Below are positions 30,619 to 34,073 of a stretch of 34,073 nt of DNA, in pieces. The position numbers and the translations under genes were made by a program. Numbering within the stretch: position 1 is the first letter of the stretch; each line of letters begins with the position of its first letter. Below the pieces are notes generated by a model that did not search any database, was not told the origin of the DNA, and worked only from the letters and a program-made list of their open reading frames with translations. The DNA is from a virus, in IMG/VR virus record IMGVR_UViG_3300044846_003660, positions 1 to 34,073 of that record, one strand, 5' to 3'.

Positions 30619-30879
30619 TTAAGAAATCTTTCCTTCGGCTTTCATTCTACCATAGATGGCAAGGACACTACCAACTGCTGCAATTGCTTGGCTGATGATT
30701 ACAGTGACATTTCCTTGAGCTGCTTTCACTGCATCTGCATAAGCTTTCAGTTGATTGAAATCAGCATTCTCAGGGAGCTGAACATCAGGAACTTTAAGCA
30801 CTTCACTGATTACATAACCAAGGGCTGCAATAAGAATGCCCCAAATGGTCTTAGACTGATACCATGATTTTGTTTCCAT
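30619..30879 (-). CDS. Holin-like protein with two membrane segments, 86 aa
   Basis: I start at ATG 30879 (METKSWYQSKTIWG). An upstream in-frame start at 30957 would overlap the neighbouring gene. Hydrophobic segments lie near residues 11-28 (KTIWGILIAALGYVIS) and 59-78 (VTVIISQAIAAVGSVLAIYG). A polar middle and a charged tail (RMKAEGKIS) complete the layout. This two-helix pattern with SWYQSKTIWG at the start is common in phage holins, which form lysis pores in the inner membrane. A terminator follows. Confidence 0.65.
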   Translation of the reverse strand: METKSWYQSKTIWGILIAALGYVISEVLKVPDVQLPENADFNQLKAYADAVKAAQGNVTVIISQAIAAVGSVLAIYGRMKAEGKIS

Positions 30880-30889
30880 ATTGATTGTT

Positions 30890-31135
30890 TTATTCGGTTT
30901 TTTCCACTGCCACTCCTGACCTAACAGCTTTAGCCAATTGTTCTTCAACAATATCATTTGCTGTCATAGCAAGGAATATTTTTTGTGCTTCAGGTGTAGA
31001 GAGTGTTGCTCTCAATGCGTTTAGAATAATTCCAAACTCTCCTGCATTCAATGTGAATGTTGCATCAGGCTTCCATGTATATGCCTTTGAAGGGTCAAAT
31101 TGATTAGAAGCCTCATCATTTTTAACTACGTTCAT
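30890..31135 (-). CDS. Hypothetical late protein, 81 aa
   Basis: The sequence has YTWKPDATFTLNAGEFGIIL, then NALRATLSTPEAQKIFLAMTAND, a helical stretch. It is acidic, with no membrane segment. The promoter at 31155-31185 lies just upstream. The position next to the holin-like gene gives no firm role, and the family is unrecognised. Confidence 0.65.
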   Translation of the reverse strand: MNVVKNDEASNQFDPSKAYTWKPDATFTLNAGEFGIILNALRATLSTPEAQKIFLAMTANDIVEEQLAKAVRSGVAVEKTE

Positions 31136-31154
31136 GTTATTTGGTTTTAATGCG

Positions 31155-31185
31155 TAAATGTATGTTATTCAATTGAAATATCAAA
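31155..31185 (-). promoter_or_regulatory. Bacteroidota-type promoter in the late unit
   Basis: On the minus strand TTTG (31185-31182), 19 bases, then TACATTTA (31162-31155) match the consensus with one mismatch. It overlaps the end of the gene at 31165-31452 and would start transcripts about 16 bases before the ATG at 31135. Confidence 0.45.
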
Positions 31186-31452
31186 GACAATTGTTCCACC
31201 ACTTGATTTAATACTTTTAGACATGTCCAATCTTATATTGAGCATTGTGTGAAACCTCAACAGCTCCTCTACAATTGCATTTGTATATTTAGGAGCAGAA
31301 GGAACAAGTCTGAAGTGATAACCCTTAGGAACCTTTGTCACTTCTAATATTGCAAACTCATCTACAGAATCAATAATTCCCTCAAGATGTAAGAAATAGA
31401 CAACATCATTGTCTTTCATCACTTCAGGAAGAAACTTTGTGTGCAATTGCAT
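31165..31452 (-). CDS. Hypothetical late protein, 95 aa
   Basis: A mixed alpha/beta protein with DVVYFLHLEGIIDSVDEFAI and GYHFRLVPSAPKYTNAIVEE. Its ATG overlaps the Dps-like gene's stop region by one base. No motif is recognised. It is probably co-translated with the Dps-like gene. Confidence 0.65.
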   Translation of the reverse strand: MQLHTKFLPEVMKDNDVVYFLHLEGIIDSVDEFAILEVTKVPKGYHFRLVPSAPKYTNAIVEELLRFHTMLNIRLDMSKSIKSSGGTIVFDISIE

Positions 31453-31868
31453 CAGCTCAGTGTAAGGAGATAGAGAGTTTTAGCTGCTTCACCACTCAGG
31501 CTGTCAGCAAGATTACAAATGTCATGATATGAATTTGCTTCTCCATATGCCTTCAAATCAGAGGCAAATTGTTTAAGCTCATTCACAACACCCATTGCAC
31601 TAGCGTTATTAACAACAGGTTCCATTTTAGGAGCCTGTACACGCTTTCCTGCATATCCCATAAGCTTCTCCATCACTCCATCTTTGAAGTCATGTACATA
31701 GTCATACAATCCACCAGTTGCTTGATGTTCTGCATAGCTACTAGTTTGCCAATGTATGAGATGCAATTGTTCGTGGAAAAATGTGAGCTTTCCTGCAATG
31801 CTCTCAAGTGTCATTCCTGAAGACCCTTGTTGCATCATTTCTTTAGGGAATATGGTTTTCATTATCAT
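31452..31868 (-). CDS. Dps/ferritin-like protein (DUF5856-like), 138 aa
   Basis: The pattern LTFFHEQLHLIHWQTSSYAE followed by GLYDYVHDFKDGVMEKLMGY resembles the first helices of the Dps/ferritin-like fold (HxxHWQT, then helices with Asp). Phage members of this family, which I recall as DUF5856, are known. The full set of iron ligands is not evident, so iron binding is not claimed. It starts at ATG 31868, overlapping the stop of the Thr-tailed gene, and the next gene follows with a one-base overlap. Confidence 0.65.
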   Translation of the reverse strand: MIMKTIFPKEMMQQGSSGMTLESIAGKLTFFHEQLHLIHWQTSSYAEHQATGGLYDYVHDFKDGVMEKLMGYAGKRVQAPKMEPVVNNASAMGVVNELKQFASDLKAYGEANSYHDICNLADSLSGEAAKTLYLLTLS

Positions 31869-32062
31869 CTAGGGGTTGTAGTGGTGGTAGATGTTGTTGT
31901 AGGAGCTATTGTAGTGGTGGAGGGAAGACAACACTCATAAGCATCAATCTCCTGCCAATCACCTACCTTGGGCTTTGTCCTCTGTAAAATAAGACTTCCT
32001 GCTATCACTCTACCTGTAGCATCATATCTTACAAATGCTTTTAAATCTTTTCTGTTTGACAT
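31865..32062 (-). CDS. Thr-tailed small protein, copy 2 (65 aa)
   Basis: Residues 1-45 (KDLKAFVRYDATGRVIAGSL, then LQRTKPKVGDWQEIDAYECC) are about two-thirds identical to the gene at 32074-32259. After the CC pair the C terminus is a Thr/Pro-rich tail (TTTIAPTTTSTTTTTPR). The folded part looks like a small beta domain, and the tail could act as a linker or be glycosylated. The two genes are tandem duplicates separated by 11 bases. Confidence 0.72.
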   Translation of the reverse strand: MSNRKDLKAFVRYDATGRVIAGSLILQRTKPKVGDWQEIDAYECCLPSTTTIAPTTTSTTTTTPR

Positions 32063-32073
32063 TGTAATATAGT

Positions 32074-32259
32074 TTATCCAATGGATGCGGTGGTGGTGGT
32101 ACTAGTGGTGGTGGTGGGGTTGCAGCACTCATATGCTGTAATCTCTTTCCATTTGCCTACTTTAGGCTTGTTTCTCCTGAGGATGAGACTCCCCGGAACT
32201 ATGCGTCCACTGCCATCAAAACGCACATACGCTTTTAAATCCCTGCGTGAATTTGCCAT
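32074..32259 (-). CDS. Thr-tailed small protein, copy 1 (61 aa)
   Basis: This gene encodes RRDLKAYVRFDGSGRIVPGS, then ILRRNKPKVGKWKEITAYEC and a CNPTTTTSTTTTASIG tail. It is a paralogue of the gene at 31865-32062. The DNA encoding the tail is a near-triplet repeat (GGT/GTA on the plus strand), so its length may vary by slippage. The glycosyltransferase at 32261 precedes it by one base in the operon, raising the possibility that the tail is modified. Confidence 0.72.
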   Translation of the reverse strand: MANSRRDLKAYVRFDGSGRIVPGSLILRRNKPKVGKWKEITAYECCNPTTTTSTTTTASIG

Positions 32260-32260
32260 G

Positions 32261-33277
32261 TTAATCGTATTTTAAATGATACTTATTGTTTAGCTCAATG
32301 AGCTTTTTTACATAATAGTTGTTGCACAATGTTTGGTTTTGTTCGTTGTTGAGAATGTTAGTGAGATTGTCTGTGAAAGGAATCATTCCTGCATGGTATT
32401 TTCCTTTGTAGAACATTGGTGTTTCTCCATGCATTTCTCCTGTCACACCTGCATTGTGGAATATTCCCACAGTGTCAAGTTTATGAATATGATCAGTGCT
32501 CCATGCAAAGTCCATCTCTTTCACCACCTTAGATTCCATTCCTCTAGCCCAGATGTTCCAAAGCACAGCCCACATGTCTGCACACCAACTTTGAAATCCT
32601 CTGTTCTCATTCTCAAAGAATCTTCTATTTATAGATTGGAGATAGGTGCGAATGTTTATACAATCCGTAATCACCTTTTCCCAAAACTTATCATCTATGT
32701 TCTTGAGAAGATATTGCGCTCCTCCAGAGTTAAGATTGTTTAATTCACATGTTTCTCTTGACACACCAACAGGAGCTGTAATCTCTGCTAATACATCAAT
32801 TGTTTTATATTCTTCAAGCCTTTCAGGAAGTACATCCCTAACCTTGCTGTCAAAATAACTTGCATTAATGTAGCTATTTGTATCACTGACATAACAAACA
32901 TCGTCATCCAAATACTTATCAAGGTTAAAATTGGATGTGAAAAGAATATCACAATCACAATATAACACTGCATGATTTTTCATTTCAGGCTTTGCCTTGA
33001 AATATTTCATCAATGTGTAAGGTCTAAGAATTGGAATGTAAATGGGAATAAGCTTTGAAACATCATCCTCATCTATTTGATAAAAGAATTCAGCTTCTGG
33101 ATATAAATCCTCAAGTCTTTTCCAATTCTCATTTGGCTTTCTGAAGTTTGGTGTGAAAACAAGGACAATAGCTTTATCAGAATGTCCTATTTCTTTCAAG
33201 CTTTCAAGCCAAGCATGTGTTTGCCACATGTAATATGTGTCATCAGGCTGCGAGCATATTATCTTTAGTTGTCTCAT
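32261..33277 (-). CDS. Glycosyltransferase (GT-A, DxD type), 338 aa
   Basis: HAVLYCDCDILF carries a DxD metal motif (Asp108, Asp110), preceded by alternating strands and helices typical of GT-A folds. TSNFNLDKYLDDDVCYVSDT and SWCADMWAVLWNIWARGM follow, and GIFHNAGVTGEMHGETPMFYKG is a Gly-rich acceptor-loop candidate. It would transfer a sugar, probably to a virion protein since it lies in the late unit between a small coiled-coil gene and the Thr-tailed genes. The target is unknown. Confidence 0.78.
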   Translation of the reverse strand: MRQLKIICSQPDDTYYMWQTHAWLESLKEIGHSDKAIVLVFTPNFRKPNENWKRLEDLYPEAEFFYQIDEDDVSKLIPIYIPILRPYTLMKYFKAKPEMKNHAVLYCDCDILFTSNFNLDKYLDDDVCYVSDTNSYINASYFDSKVRDVLPERLEEYKTIDVLAEITAPVGVSRETCELNNLNSGGAQYLLKNIDDKFWEKVITDCINIRTYLQSINRRFFENENRGFQSWCADMWAVLWNIWARGMESKVVKEMDFAWSTDHIHKLDTVGIFHNAGVTGEMHGETPMFYKGKYHAGMIPFTDNLTNILNNEQNQTLCNNYYVKKLIELNNKYHLKYD

Positions 33278-33295
33278 TTTTTTGTTGGTTTATGT

Positions 33296-33324
33296 AGGAG
33301 GGAAGAACATTATTCCTCCCTCCT
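33296..33324 (-). repeat. Intercistronic hairpin before the glycosyltransferase gene
   Basis: On the minus strand AGGAGGGAGGAA pairs with TTCTTCCCTCCT over 12 bp (one G-T wobble) with a 5-base loop, between the small coiled-coil gene and the glycosyltransferase. It lacks a T run, so it may be a processing site or weak terminator rather than a standard terminator. Confidence 0.65.
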
Positions 33325-33331
33325 GTAATAA

Positions 33332-33469
33332 TTATTCAGCAACAACAGCTTCTTCAGCTTCTTTGTAATTCTGAATTTGAGAATTCACTTCAGCCAATAC
33401 CCTTTGCAGGTATTCAATCTGAGCAAGAACATCATAAGCTTTAGCTTTCAATTCTACGAGACTGTTCAT
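33332..33469 (-). CDS. Small coiled-coil-like protein, 45 aa
   Basis: ATG 33469 to TAA 33332-33334. The product (MNSLVELKAKAYDVLAQIEY then LQRVLAEVNSQIQNYKEAEE) has leucine/valine heptad spacing, suggesting a short coiled coil, and an acidic Ala/Val end. Similar short helical proteins accompany phage tail genes. It has no catalytic motif. Confidence 0.6.
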   Translation of the reverse strand: MNSLVELKAKAYDVLAQIEYLQRVLAEVNSQIQNYKEAEEAVVAE

Positions 33470-33490
33470 AAACATATGGTTTTTAAATGA

Positions 33491-33794
33491 TTAAACAAGA
33501 ATAAGACCAAGTTTGGAAGCAACATATTCATATGCTGCAAGATTGACATTAGATGCATCACCCCAAACGTCATAATCCTCTCCACTAATGGTCACATTAC
33601 CTTCTGCAAGCGTGGCTCCGGGAGTGACAATTGTAGTTTTTCCTTCAGCATCTGTAGCTTCTACAGGAGACTGAGAAATAGAATAATAAAACGTAGCCTG
33701 TAGCCAAATCATCATTAACAATCCTTACAGACAATTCATCTGCTTGATAATTAGCTCCGTCTTTCCATACGGAGAATGTTTCAATTTTTGCCAT
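33491..33794 (-). pseudogene. Late gene frameshifted by a 7-bp tandem duplication
   Basis: From ATG 33794 (MAKIETFSVWKDG) the frame reads to DDLAT and then runs to a premature stop at 33645, giving 49 aa. A second frame continues with FYYSISQSPVEATDAEG to the stop at 33491. The junction holds a direct repeat, GTAGCCT then GTAGCC (33693-33705). Removing one 7-bp unit joins both parts into a single 98-aa frame (L-A-T-F-Y-Y-S-I). The intact protein would be a small beta-rich virion-type protein next to the tail-fibre gene. This could be true mutation, phase variation or an assembly error. Confidence 0.75.
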
Positions 33795-33828
33795 TTTTAT
33801 TTTATTTTATGTTTTGTAAAATTATACA

Positions 33829-34073
33829 TTAATTCAAATCAACCCAAGAGGTTCCATCATACAATTTCAATTTATTTGTAGCTGTGTCATAATACAATGT
33901 TCCTGCACTTGCTGTTGGAACTGTTGATGTTGGAATAAGACGTAAGCTACTGTTAATTTGCACTGTTTGACCACTATCAGTAGTAGTGCCAACAACAAGT
34001 TTACTACTTATGTATTGGTTGCCGACTACTTGGAGTTTATAGTCGCCTGCGTCTGTGGTGGTGTTGATGAGGC
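33829..34073 (-). CDS. 3' end of a tail-fibre-like protein (partial)
   Basis: The visible 81 residues (starting at the window edge, ending at TAA 33829-33831) read LINTTTDAGDYKLQVVGN, then LVVGTTTDSGQTVQI and end AGTLYYDTATNKLKLYDGTS-type strands with a final WVDLN. This short beta-repeat style (TTDAGDYKLQV and YYDTATNKLKLYDG) is typical of the C-terminal regions of Bacteroidota phage tail fibres and receptor-binding proteins. The bulk of the gene lies outside the window. Confidence 0.75.
   Translation of the reverse strand, partial: LINTTTDAGDYKLQVVGNQYISSKLVVGTTTDSGQTVQINSSLRLIPTSTVPTASAGTLYYDTATNKLKLYDGTSWVDLN

Noticed and set aside
1-34073. tRNA genes, CRISPR arrays, integrase or IS elements
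   Set aside because: No cloverleaf-like segment, regular spaced repeat, recombinase motif or terminal-repeat pair was found on reading both strands; short or degenerate examples could be missed without a search tool.

Overview
The window reads as part of the genome of a strictly lytic-type tailed phage infecting a Bacteroidota host. The evidence is the very dense coding, a large T4/crAss-like set of DNA-replication genes, A-rich start-codon contexts mostly without Shine-Dalgarno sequences, and several promoters of the Bacteroidota type (a TAnnTTTG -7 box, sometimes with a TTTG -33 box). The replication gene set (DnaB-like helicase, DnaG-like primase, SF2 helicase, small RecA-fold ATPase, PD-(D/E)XK nuclease, UDG-like protein, dUTPase, DUF932-like protein) resembles crAss-like phages. 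I see no terminase, portal or capsid gene here, so placement in Crassvirales is an inference. No tRNA, CRISPR array, integrase or IS element was found, and no stretch over 300 bases lacks a gene.

Layout. (1) 1-2483, plus strand: small unknown genes ending in a probable helicase-loader-like protein. (2) 2480-9517: replication core (DnaB-like helicase, SF2 helicase, Sak4-like ATPase, GIY-YIG homing nuclease, probable ssDNA-binding protein with a terminator, primase with its own promoter, DUF932-like protein, UDG-like protein). (3) 9522-13183: an rIIA/rIIB-like pair separated by a terminator. (4) 13233-17436: nucleases, a RecB/ExoVIII-like nuclease and small genes, ending in a MazG-like protein and a terminator. 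(5) 17513-24328: class II B12-dependent ribonucleotide reductase, HNH nucleases, RecA, dUTPase, PhoH, RyR-domain and GroES-like proteins. (6) 24330-26788: three glycosyltransferase-like genes and a methyltransferase. (7) A perfect bidirectional terminator at 26787-26813, where the two transcription units converge. (8) 26839-34073, minus strand: late or virion-associated genes. Reading with transcription these are a tail-fibre-like end, a frameshifted small gene, a glycosyltransferase, two Thr-tailed paralogues, a Dps-like protein, a holin-like protein and nine small lysine-rich proteins. Two HNH nucleases sit among them.

The most notable points are as follows. An HNH homing nuclease has its start codon inside a perfect 20-bp hairpin, and the left arm of that hairpin carries a promoter -7 box, an arrangement reminiscent of T4 I-TevI control. 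Nine small basic proteins, some sharing a MATVKK head and GGKxKK tail, are clustered in 3.1 kb. A 7-bp tandem duplication exactly explains a frameshift in a late gene. A UDG homologue has lost its catalytic Asp. Eight homing-type nucleases lie at gene junctions, most directly at the start of the next gene. Several strong hairpins lie inside coding sequences.
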